Assembly (NCBI GenBank): GCA_005800795.1
Contig: SYEN01000050.1
Coordinates: 1 to 6,273, forward strand
Origin: Burkholderiales bacterium
GTDB taxonomy: Bacteria > Pseudomonadota > Gammaproteobacteria > Burkholderiales > SG8-41
DNA: 6,273 bases
Direction: 5' to 3'
The notes below the pieces were generated by a model. The model made no database searches. It saw only the letters and a program-made list of their open reading frames with translations, and had not been told where the DNA came from. Both the position numbers and the translations under genes were made by a program. Positions 1-5,602 of the stretch are shown here, one piece after another. Position 1 is the first letter of the stretch; each line of letters starts with the position of its first letter.

Positions 1-446
1 AAGGCGTAGTACACGTGCGTGGCGAGGCCAATGTGGGTGAAATCCTTGAGCGGATCGTACGGAATGCGGTTGCCCAGCAGCGCCGGCCCCGACACCAGAC
101 CGCCGGTGGTGCCCAACCCCAGGGTGTAGCCGTCGGGTACGGCCTTGGCGACGATGCCGTGGCCGAGTGTGGCGGCGGCGCCGGGACGGTGATCGATCAC
201 CACCGGCTGACCGAGTACTTCGGTCAATGCCTTGCCGATTTCCCGCGCAGTAAAGTCGGTGCCCGCGCCCGGTGGATACGGTACAACCATGCGGATGGGC
301 TTGTTGGGGTAGACGCCCTGGCCACCTTTGGTGCCTTGACCCGTGGGCGCGGATTGCGCAAACACGTTCGCCGCGCCGAACAGCAGCGCAAGGCCTGCCA
401 TGGAGCTGCTCGCCAGCGTGAAACCGGGTGTGGATATTTTCTTCAT
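1..446 (-). CDS. Bug/TctC-family periplasmic solute-binding protein (partial, C-terminus outside window)
   Basis: Reading the minus strand from the ATG at 446 gives 148 codons open to the left edge with no stop, so only the N-terminal part, roughly 45% of a usual ~325-residue Bug protein, is present. Residues 1-30 form a Sec signal peptide: a Lys-Lys start, a hydrophobic core with LAGLALLFG-like composition, and VFA before Gln31. A Gly/Thr-rich linker (about 35-45) follows. The family hallmarks come next: YPNKPIRMVVPYPPGAGTD (46-64), VVIDHRPGA (82-90), KAVPDGYTL (101-109) and IPYDPLKDF (128-136). The start is firm because AGGAGG (452-457) lies 5 nt upstream. Bug proteins bind small carboxylated solutes in the periplasm for tripartite tricarboxylate-type transporters or for sensing; the ligand here cannot be predicted. 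The gene is the last visible of three minus-strand genes, 124 bp after the preceding Bug gene, so it may be co-transcribed or have its own promoter. Confidence 0.93.
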   Translation of the reverse strand, partial: MKKISTPGFTLASSSMAGLALLFGAANVFAQSAPTGQGTKGGQGVYPNKPIRMVVPYPPGAGTDFTAREIGKALTEVLGQPVVIDHRPGAAATLGHGIVAKAVPDGYTLGLGTTGGLVSGPALLGNRIPYDPLKDFTHIGLATHVYYA

Positions 447-451
447 GCGAG

Positions 452-457
452 CCTCCT
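452..457 (-). promoter_or_regulatory. Ribosome binding site of the left-edge Bug gene
   Basis: Read on the minus strand this is a perfect AGGAGG, 5 nt before the ATG at 446. It is the strongest Shine-Dalgarno sequence in the window. It fixes the start of a gene whose downstream end lies outside the sequence. Confidence 0.85.
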
Positions 458-570
458 GTAATGCAGTTGCACTGCCGCGGCGTTTCATGGAATCAGCGCG
501 CTGCACCGGCGCCAGAGATGCAAGGCATGACTTTGTTTAAGTATTTGTTTTTATTGATATTTTTATTGCT

Positions 571-1629
571 TCATTCCGGCTGTATGCCGGCTGCCTGTGC
601 CGCCTTTTTCCATTTCTCCACTTCAGATTTCAGATACGCGCCAAACTGCTCCGGTGTGCTGGTGTTGACGGTGGCGATTTCGCCGGCGAGCCGCTCCTGC
701 ACTTCCGGCAAACGCAAAATCGTGACGATTTCCTTGTTCAGCCGCGTGATGATGTCACGGGGCGTGCTGGCTGGCGCGAAAAATCCCGACCACTGTACCG
801 CTTCGTAACCGGGCACACCGGCCTCGGCGATCGTTGGAACGTCCGGCAACACTTTCGCGCGTGTGCCGCTACTGATGCCCACCCCGCGCAGCTTGCCGCT
901 ATGCACATGCGGGATCACCAGCGCGAGCGAACTGGTCATGGTGGCGACGACACGGCCGGAGAGCAATTCCACCACACCCGGCGCGGTACCTTTGTATTGC
1001 ACGACGGTGAGGCGGATCCCCGCCATGTTGGCGAAAAGCTCCATCGCCAAATGCGGCAGCACGCCGTGTCCCGCGCCGGAATACAACAACTCGCCGGGCC
1101 GCGGTCGGGCAAAAGCGATGAATTCCTTCAGCGTGCGAGGCGGCAACGATGGATGGCTGACCAGCAGTAGCGGCACATACAACGATTGTGTGATCGGCGC
1201 AAAGTCGCGCAACGCGTCGTACGGCAGCTTCTTGTAGCTCGCGACATTGGTGGCTAGCGAGCCGGGCGCCGCCAACAGGGTGTGGCCGTCGGGCGCGGCC
1301 CGCGCCACAATTTCCGTACCGATGATTGTGCCCGCGCCCGCGCGCAGATCGACCACCACTTGCCGGCCCCAGCGCTTGGTGAGCTCGTTGCCCACCAGGC
1401 GTGAAGTGGTGTCGCTGGGGCCGCCGGGGGCGGTGGGGACGACGATGCGGATGGGGCGGTTGGGATAGATGTCTTGTGCTCGCGTTTCCGCGGGCGTGAG
1501 GGTGAGCGCAGTGATGAGCACAAGGGCAATCAAAGCAAGCGCCCTCAACCGCATTCCCCGCAGATCCGGACAGGCGCTTTCGTGATCGGAGCGCAGGCCA
1601 AGTGGTAAACACTGTTCCAAAGTCGTCAT
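571..1629 (-). CDS. Bug/TctC-family periplasmic solute-binding protein with long N-terminus
   Basis: A complete 352-residue protein, or 327 if the inner ATG at 1554 is used. A hydrophobic signal segment (about 29-48) ends in ETRA before Gln52. Family motifs follow: YPNRPIRIVVPTAPGG (55-70), VVVDLRAGAGTIIG (91-104), RAAPDGHTLL (110-119), LPYDALRDFAPI (135-146), YKGTAPGVVELLSG (212-225) and LPDVPTIAEAGVPGYE (261-276). The ATG at 1629 is preferred because AGAGGA (1637-1642) lies 7 nt upstream. The inner ATG at 1554 would give a signal peptide of ordinary length, but its only purine run (GGGGA) abuts the start. The ligand-loop sequence GGPSDTTSR differs from the GxGTDxxAR form of the other two Bug proteins here, suggesting a different ligand (inference). 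It lies 142 bp after the ThDP enzyme gene on the same strand. No partner membrane subunits are visible. Confidence 0.93.
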   Translation of the reverse strand: MTTLEQCLPLGLRSDHESACPDLRGMRLRALALIALVLITALTLTPAETRAQDIYPNRPIRIVVPTAPGGPSDTTSRLVGNELTKRWGRQVVVDLRAGAGTIIGTEIVARAAPDGHTLLAAPGSLATNVASYKKLPYDALRDFAPITQSLYVPLLLVSHPSLPPRTLKEFIAFARPRPGELLYSGAGHGVLPHLAMELFANMAGIRLTVVQYKGTAPGVVELLSGRVVATMTSSLALVIPHVHSGKLRGVGISSGTRAKVLPDVPTIAEAGVPGYEAVQWSGFFAPASTPRDIITRLNKEIVTILRLPEVQERLAGEIATVNTSTPEQFGAYLKSEVEKWKKAAQAAGIQPE

Positions 1630-1636
1630 GCGTTGA

Positions 1637-1642
1637 TCCTCT
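1637..1642 (-). promoter_or_regulatory. Ribosome binding site favouring the long start of the second Bug gene
   Basis: On the minus strand this reads AGAGGA, 7 nt before the ATG at 1629. The competing in-frame ATG at 1554 has only GGGGA with no spacer, so this site supports the form carrying 25 extra N-terminal residues before the signal peptide. Confidence 0.6.
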
Positions 1643-1653
1643 GATGCAAAAAC

Positions 1654-1659
1654 ATTCTA
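1654..1659 (-). promoter_or_regulatory. Candidate -10 element for the second Bug gene
   Basis: The minus strand reads TAGAAT, five of six matches to TATAAT, about 25 nt upstream of the ATG at 1629. The expected -35 position falls at about 1677-1682 and reads ACGGCA, a poor match. That position coincides with the centre of the perfect inverted repeat at 1670-1693. A weak -35 under a dyad would fit a regulator-dependent promoter. The call rests on eye inspection only. Confidence 0.35.
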
Positions 1660-1669
1660 CAGCGCCTTT

Positions 1670-1693
1670 TTGTGCTTGCCGTGGCAAGCACAA
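1670..1693. repeat. Perfect 11-bp inverted repeat, candidate operator
   Basis: The arm TTGTGCTTGCC (1670-1680 with its outer T) is exactly complementary to GGCAAGCACAA (1683-1693), with only the two bases GT between them. It lies in the 142-bp gap between the end of the ThDP enzyme gene and the start of the second Bug gene. The five-base T run is on the wrong side for an intrinsic terminator: read on the minus strand, the hairpin is followed by A residues. A near-continuous dyad 41-64 bp upstream of a start codon, over the expected -35 region, suits a dimeric transcription factor site. The regulator is unknown and not encoded in the window. Confidence 0.6.
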
Positions 1694-1713
1694 TGGGCAT
1701 TGGCCGGGCAGCT

Positions 1714-1730
1714 AAAACCGGCCGGCGCCG
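1714..1730 (-). terminator. Possible weak terminator after the ThDP enzyme gene
   Basis: On the minus strand a 4-bp GC hairpin (CGGC, loop GCCG, GCCG) is followed by GTTTTAG, about 42-58 bases after the ThDP enzyme stop codon. The stem is short and the T run has only four bases, so it might cause partial termination or be chance. It is listed because nothing better is visible between the two genes. Confidence 0.2.
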
Positions 1731-1771
1731 TATGGCGGTGCGACGCCTGCACGCCCCCAGCTGCTCCAGAC

Positions 1772-3421
1772 TTACTCGCCAGTGACTCCCGCCGGCGCCC
1801 ACGCGCGTTTGGCGCGTATCGCGGCATTGCCGACGATTTCCACTATCGCCGGTTTGCCGCAGGCCAACGCCTTGTCCAGCGCGTTGCGAATGTCCGCCGG
1901 TTTTTCCACGCGCAGGCCGACGCAGCCCATTGAATTGGCCACGTTGGAGAAATTCACTTCCTTCTGGAACATCGCAGCTTCCGCAACGCCACCCGAGTAG
2001 TTGTTGTTGACCACCATCACCGCGTTGATACCTGCGCGCGCAGCGGTTTCCATTTCGGCCATGTGGTAATAGAAACCCGCGTCGCCGGCGAAGCCGATCA
2101 CAGGTGCGGTGGGCAGTGCGGCTTTCACGCCGAGCGTACCGGGAAAGCCCCAGCCCAGCGAACCGCCGCAGCGGATGTAACGCTGGCCCGCCTTCATTTT
2201 TGTCATTTGCGCCGTCCATAACGCGGCGTGGAAAGTATCGACCACCAGCACGGCATTCGAGGGCATCCATTCGCCCAATTCTTTCGCCATGCGCTCCGGG
2301 CGGATGGGCACCTCATCCGAGTGACGCAGCGGATCGCTTTCGGCCCAGTAGTCGGCAACGTAGCCGCGCACCTGTTCCAGCCATTCCAAACGCGGCGCGC
2401 GCGATGTGGCGGAGCCGGCCTGCGCAAGCATTGCCATCAGCGTAACTTTGACGTCACCGCACAGCGACACGGTGTTCGGATAGTTGCGGCCAAGTTCGTT
2501 CGGGTTGATGTCGAGTTGAATGGTGCGCGTGCCGATTTTGGGAATGGACCAGCCGTTGGTGACTTGTCCGCCGGTGTGGCTACCAATGAAAAACACCAGA
2601 TCGGCCGCAGCTACGGCCTTGTTCGCGCACCAGCGCGAATAACTGCCGGGCACGCCAACGCCCAGCGCGTGATCGTCGGGTACCAGCGCACGCGCGTGCA
2701 GGCTGGTGGCAATGGGGATTTGCAGTGTGTCGGCGAGCGCCACCACTTCCGCACCGGCCAGCGATTTCACCGCACCACCGCCGACCACGATGATGGGCTT
2801 GGCGGCTTCCTTGAATTCTTTCAGCGCCGCCTGAATGTCGGCGAGTTCGGCGCAGGGCCGAAACGGCGGGAAGCTCGTGAATCGTTCTTCGACGCGGGTG
2901 TCGTAATCGGCTTCCTTGTCGAGCACCTGCCCGGCGTTGCCGCGCAATTCCAGATGCACCGGGCCGGGCGCGCCGCTGGTAGCATCACGAAACGCCTGAC
3001 GCAGTAAGTCAGGAAAACGTGTGGCGGTATCAACGGAATAATTCGCCTTGGTGACGCCATCCCACGCGGTGTGGTCTTCGGCATTTTGGTAGGCGTGACG
3101 ATAGCGCGGCATGTCGTTTTGGCCGCCGGAAATCGCGATCACCGGCGAACCCGCCATATAGGCATCACGCACGCCCGCCGCCAGATTGGTGCTGCCGATA
3201 TCCTGGCACAGGCACACGCCGGGTTTGTTCGACGCACGCGCGTAACCGTCGGCCATGTAGGCGGCGGCTTTTTCGCCGTGCGCGATGACGAGTTGGGTGG
3301 CGCCGATTTTGCCGATTTCCACCATGGCCGGCGGAATCACGGTATTCACGTAAAACAGATGGGATACGCCGTAGCCTTTCATGGCTTCGGCGAAGTAGCG
3401 ATGTCCGGTCATCTTGGGCAT
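1772..3421 (-). CDS. Thiamine-diphosphate-dependent enzyme, acetolactate synthase/benzoylformate decarboxylase superfamily
   Basis: A complete 549-residue cytoplasmic protein with the three-domain layout of this superfamily. The N-terminal pyrimidine-binding domain has the catalytic glutamate at Glu50 (AHGEKAAAYMADGYAR), which activates the cofactor. The middle Rossmann-like domain includes KPIIVVGGGAVKS (208-220) and TIQLDINPNEL (300-310). The C-terminal diphosphate/Mg-binding domain has GDAGF (446-450) and NNN (472-474), matching the GDG-x(24-27)-NN motif with Ala for the last Gly. Members decarboxylate or ligate 2-oxo acids; the substrate is not deducible, and ilvB should not be assumed. 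Start choice: the frame stays open upstream to 3574, but that would overlap the divergent gene starting at 3550. Homology begins at MTGHRYF, so the ATG at 3421 is used. Its ribosome binding site is weak (GGA, 8 nt away). It heads the minus-strand gene set and diverges from the alpha/beta-hydrolase gene. Confidence 0.93.
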   Translation of the reverse strand: MPKMTGHRYFAEAMKGYGVSHLFYVNTVIPPAMVEIGKIGATQLVIAHGEKAAAYMADGYARASNKPGVCLCQDIGSTNLAAGVRDAYMAGSPVIAISGGQNDMPRYRHAYQNAEDHTAWDGVTKANYSVDTATRFPDLLRQAFRDATSGAPGPVHLELRGNAGQVLDKEADYDTRVEERFTSFPPFRPCAELADIQAALKEFKEAAKPIIVVGGGAVKSLAGAEVVALADTLQIPIATSLHARALVPDDHALGVGVPGSYSRWCANKAVAAADLVFFIGSHTGGQVTNGWSIPKIGTRTIQLDINPNELGRNYPNTVSLCGDVKVTLMAMLAQAGSATSRAPRLEWLEQVRGYVADYWAESDPLRHSDEVPIRPERMAKELGEWMPSNAVLVVDTFHAALWTAQMTKMKAGQRYIRCGGSLGWGFPGTLGVKAALPTAPVIGFAGDAGFYYHMAEMETAARAGINAVMVVNNNYSGGVAEAAMFQKEVNFSNVANSMGCVGLRVEKPADIRNALDKALACGKPAIVEIVGNAAIRAKRAWAPAGVTGE

Positions 3422-3549
3422 GGCAGGTTTCCGAGAGAGTGTTGACGTGAGAAAAGCATAGCAGGAATCACGGGAAGCCAAAGCGTTCCGTGCAGTACTT
3501 TGCGGTAACATGCCGGGCACCTTGCATGGCATCCACAAAGGGAACCCGC
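3422..3549. promoter_or_regulatory. Divergent promoter region between the ThDP enzyme and alpha/beta-hydrolase genes
   Basis: This 128-bp gap must hold the promoters of both divergent genes unless transcription enters from elsewhere. On the minus strand TGCTATGCT (3455-3463) resembles an extended -10 (TGn plus TATGCT) and would give a leader of about 27 nt. An imperfect dyad with arms CACGGGAA (3469-3476) and TTCCGTG (3486-3492), one base bulged, lies just upstream of it, where the -35 should be. For the plus strand only a weak TAACAT (3506-3511) was found, with no convincing -35. Confidence 0.45.
3538..3543 (+). promoter_or_regulatory. Ribosome binding site deciding the alpha/beta-hydrolase start
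   Basis: AAGGGA lies 6 nt before the ATG at 3550. An earlier in-frame ATG at 3490 has no comparable site and would add 20 residues with no resemblance to a hydrolase N-terminus, so 3550 is chosen. Confidence 0.6.
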
Positions 3550-4362
3550 ATGCCGACGTTGACCGTTTCGCCACGCGCCGAGTTGTTTTATCAGGTTGAT
3601 GATTTTACCGATCCCTGGCGCAAACCCGAAACCATTTTGCTGTGTCACGGCAATAACGAAAGCCATCAGGCGTGGTATGGCTGGGTGCCGCACCTGGCGC
3701 GCCGTTACCAGGTGGTGCGGTCCGACATGCGGGGTTTTGGTGCGTCAACACCGATGGCGCGTGATTTTCCGTGGACGCTGGATATTGTGATTAACGATTA
3801 TCTCAGGCTGATGGATGAGCTCAGGATCAAACGCTTTCATCTGGTGGGGGCGAAAATCGGTGGCGTGATCAATCGTGCGTTCGCCGCACGTCATCCGCAT
3901 CGCGTGCACACGTTGACCGTGGTCGGCTCGCCGCCGCCCATACGTGCCGATGCCGCCACGCGCTCGGCACGCGGGACGGAAGTCGAGGAACTCGGCATCG
4001 CCCATTGGGCACGGCGCAGCATGGGCGCGCGGCTGGGCAGCCGGTTTCCCAAAGAAGGCGTTGAATGGTGGATCAACTACATGGCGCGCACCGACATGGC
4101 GTCCGAGGCGGGCTTTGCGGGGACGATTAATTTCTCGGACATCAGCGCAGACATACCCAAAATCCAATGCCCGATGCTGGTGATCACCACGCAGGAAAGC
4201 GGGCTGGCATCAGTGGAGCAAACGCGCGCGTGGCAGCAGCAGGTACCGCAGTCGGAACTGGTGGTCCTGCCGGGTGATTCGTTTCATGCGGCGGCGACGG
4301 ATGCGGATGATTGCGCGCGGGCGTTGCTGGATTTTGTTGGGCGGCATGCGATGGCTTCGTGA
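3550..4362 (+). CDS. Alpha/beta-hydrolase-fold protein with lysine at the nucleophile position
   Basis: A complete 270-residue cytoplasmic protein of normal length for the family, with no signal peptide. Landmarks in order: ILLCHGNNESHQAW (29-42, HG oxyanion-hole strand-loop), VVRSDMRGFGAS (55-66, typical D-x-R-G-x-G-x-S), the helix before the elbow (DIVINDYLRLMDEL), FHLVGAKIGGVINRAFAARHP (97 onward), PMLVITTQESGLAS (208-221) and GDSFHAAATD (242-251). The nucleophile elbow G-x-Nu-x-G-G has Lys102 (codon AAA) where Ser, Asp or Cys is expected. The usual acid position aligns with Ser217, next to Glu216, while the catalytic His appears kept as His246. The fold is clear but a classical Ser-His-Asp hydrolase reaction is doubtful. 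Candidates are a pseudoenzyme, a ligand binder, or a related fold member with other chemistry. It diverges from the ThDP enzyme gene and precedes a Bug gene by 165 bp. Confidence 0.9.
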   Translation: MPTLTVSPRAELFYQVDDFTDPWRKPETILLCHGNNESHQAWYGWVPHLARRYQVVRSDMRGFGASTPMARDFPWTLDIVINDYLRLMDELRIKRFHLVGAKIGGVINRAFAARHPHRVHTLTVVGSPPPIRADAATRSARGTEVEELGIAHWARRSMGARLGSRFPKEGVEWWINYMARTDMASEAGFAGTINFSDISADIPKIQCPMLVITTQESGLASVEQTRAWQQQVPQSELVVLPGDSFHAAATDADDCARALLDFVGRHAMAS

Positions 4363-4417
4363 CGGCAATCAACGCGAAACCTTTTGCATAGCAAGAATGC
4401 GTGCTTACCCTAATCCT

Positions 4418-4497
4418 GTCATTCCCGCGCAGGCGGGACTCCATACGCGGAGTTTCGTGGCACGTGCGTTATGGGTTCCCGCCTGCGCGGGACCGAC
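4418..4497. repeat. REP-like palindromes in inverted pair (REPIN-like element)
   Basis: Two copies of the 16-base core TCCCGCGCAGGCGGGA occur in opposite orientation (4423-4438, and as its complement 4477-4492). Each core is itself a small hairpin, a 6-bp stem with a 4-base loop. Similarity extends outward to GTC/GAC and inward to CCATA(A)CGC on both arms, with two 2-base mismatches and one indel, so the whole 80 bp can fold into a long hairpin. Related GTCATTCCCGCG-type repeats are known as dispersed intergenic elements in many proteobacteria. It lies 55 bp after the alpha/beta-hydrolase stop and 30 bp before the next Bug gene. It may dampen or end read-through; there is no T run. No second element of this kind is present in the window. 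Confidence 0.75.
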
Positions 4498-4527
4498 AAG
4501 GGTTATAGCGTTTTACTGTCTTAGCGT

Positions 4528-5529
4528 ATGAGTAAAATAGTGAATAAAAACACATACTTACGTTTGTGTTCGATTTGCTGCTTGGTGGCCGTGGCCGGTG
4601 CCGCCGCGCATCCGGCTAGCAGTACCGCACAAACCTATCCCGCCAAACCCATCCGCCTCGTCGTTCCCTATCCGCCCGGCGGCGGCACTGACGTCATCGC
4701 GCGCACGCTGGCGCAAAAAATGTCCGAGCTGATGGGCCAGCAGGTGCTGGTCGACAATCGCCCTGGCGCCAACGGCATTATTGGTTCAGATGCGGTGGCA
4801 AAAGCCGCCCCGGATGGTTACACCGCGTTGATTACGCTGGCCACGCATGTCATCAACCCCGCGCTCTACACCAAGCTGCCGTACGGCCCAGACGACCACG
4901 CGCCGGTGACGGTACTGGCTGAATATCCGTTTGTGATTACCGTGCATCCTTCCCTGCCGGTGAAAAACGTGAAGGATTTGGTGGCCTTCGCGAAAGCGCG
5001 GCCCGGGCAGCTCACGTTTGCGTCGTCGGGCAACGGCAGCGGCCCCCATTTGGGCATGGAATTGTTCAAGAGCATGGCGGGCATCGACGTCGTCCACGTG
5101 CCGTATAAAGGCGCGGGGCAGGCGATGACGGATTTGCTGTCGGGCCAGGTGCCGATTTTCTTGAATAATTTTCTCGCCGGTGCGCAGATGATCAAGGCGG
5201 GGCGTTTGCGCGCGCTGGCGGTGACCAGTGGCAAACGCTCCAGTGCGGCGCCTGACGTGCCGACGGTCGCCGAAGCGGGCTTACCGGGTTACGCAGTCAC
5301 CGGCTGGTACGGCATGATGCTGCCGGCGGCACCTCCCGCGCCGGTGCTGCGTACGTTGTATGAAGGCACGGTGAAAACCTTGAAGTCGCGCGAAGTCAGC
5401 GGAAGGCTGTCCGCCGAAGCGGCGGAGGTGATCGCCAATACGCCACAGGAATTTGCGGCCTTCCTCAAGATGGAGTCGGACAAGTGGACAGCGGTGATAC
5501 GTAAATCCAAGGTGCGGCTGGCGGAATGA
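4528..5529 (+). CDS. Bug/TctC-family periplasmic solute-binding protein
   Basis: A complete 333-residue protein of typical Bug length. The signal peptide has lysines near the start, a hydrophobic core around 11-27 that contains Cys14, Cys17 and Cys18, and SSTA before Gln35. No lipobox is evident, so it is probably released into the periplasm. Family motifs: YPAKPIRLVVPYPPGGGTD (37-55), VLVDNRPGANGIIG (73-86), KAAPDGYTAL (92-101), LPYGPDDHAPVTVL (117-130), VPYKGAGQAMTDLLSG (191-206) and APDVPTVAEAGLPGY (241-255). It should bind a small carboxylated solute; the identity is unknown. No clear Shine-Dalgarno lies close to the ATG at 4528, whose first codons are AT-rich. The nearest purine run (ACAAGGG, about 4496-4502) is too distant. 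The next gene follows after 73 bp on the same strand. Confidence 0.94.
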   Translation: MSKIVNKNTYLRLCSICCLVAVAGAAAHPASSTAQTYPAKPIRLVVPYPPGGGTDVIARTLAQKMSELMGQQVLVDNRPGANGIIGSDAVAKAAPDGYTALITLATHVINPALYTKLPYGPDDHAPVTVLAEYPFVITVHPSLPVKNVKDLVAFAKARPGQLTFASSGNGSGPHLGMELFKSMAGIDVVHVPYKGAGQAMTDLLSGQVPIFLNNFLAGAQMIKAGRLRALAVTSGKRSSAAPDVPTVAEAGLPGYAVTGWYGMMLPAAPPAPVLRTLYEGTVKTLKSREVSGRLSAEAAEVIANTPQEFAAFLKMESDKWTAVIRKSKVRLAE

Positions 5530-5533
5530 GGCA

Positions 5534-5542
5534 TGCGATAAT
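5534..5542 (+). promoter_or_regulatory. Candidate extended -10 promoter of the amidohydrolase gene
   Basis: TGC followed by GATAAT matches the extended -10 form TGn-TATAAT at all but one base. No good -35 is seen 16-18 bp upstream, which extended -10 promoters can tolerate. Transcription would start near 5549, giving a leader of about 53 nt before the ATG at 5603. The element overlaps the left arm of the dyad at 5538-5559. Confidence 0.4.
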
Positions 5543-5559
5543 TCGCGGATAAGAATTAT
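5538..5559. repeat. 7-bp inverted repeat over the putative promoter, candidate operator
   Basis: ATAATTC (5538-5544) and GAATTAT (5553-5559) are perfect complements separated by 8 bases, GCGGATAA. The dyad covers the putative -10 and start site of the amidohydrolase gene, a classic position for a repressor. As an RNA hairpin it is AT-rich with a large loop followed by TTTCCATTTCTG, so a weak terminator for the upstream Bug gene is an alternative. Confidence 0.45.
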
Positions 5560-5591
5560 TTCCATTTCTGTTTTCCTGATCTTGCCAACCG

Positions 5592-5596
5592 AGGAG
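5592..5596 (+). promoter_or_regulatory. Ribosome binding site of the amidohydrolase gene
   Basis: AGGAG ends 6 nt before the ATG at 5603. It supports this start and therefore supports the unusual N-terminal extension of the encoded protein. Confidence 0.8.
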
Positions 5597-5602
5597 CACT
5601 TC

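Noticed and set aside
15..461. Long plus-strand frame at the left edge
   Set aside because: It is antisense to a Bug protein with clear family motifs and a perfect ribosome binding site. Its own sequence has no protein-like pattern.
576..590. CCGGC-N5-GCCGG hairpin at the end of the second Bug gene as a terminator
   Set aside because: The stem is only 5 bp, lies inside the last codons, and is followed on the minus strand by A-rich rather than U-rich sequence.
527..808. Plus-strand reading frame beginning MTLFKYLFLLIFLLLHSGC, resembling a lipoprotein signal
   Set aside because: The hydrophobic stretch comes from the AT-rich intergenic patch. The rest is antisense to the C-terminus of a well-supported Bug gene and has no ribosome binding site or recognisable domain.
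1670..1693. Reading the perfect inverted repeat as a rho-independent terminator
   Set aside because: On the minus strand the hairpin is followed by A residues, and on the plus strand the T run precedes it. A 2-base loop also needs pairs to open.
2228..3007. 259-codon plus-strand frame opposite the ThDP enzyme gene
   Set aside because: Its Arg/His/Gly-rich composition is typical of the antisense of a GC-rich gene. The minus strand carries intact cofactor motifs.
3422..3574. Longer N-terminus for the ThDP enzyme, starting at 3574
   Set aside because: It would add 51 residues with no family similarity, overlap the divergent gene, and cover the probable promoter region.
4418..4497. Insertion sequence or CRISPR repeat at the paired palindromes
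   Set aside because: There is no transposase frame, no target duplication evident, and only two copies in inverted orientation rather than spaced direct repeats.
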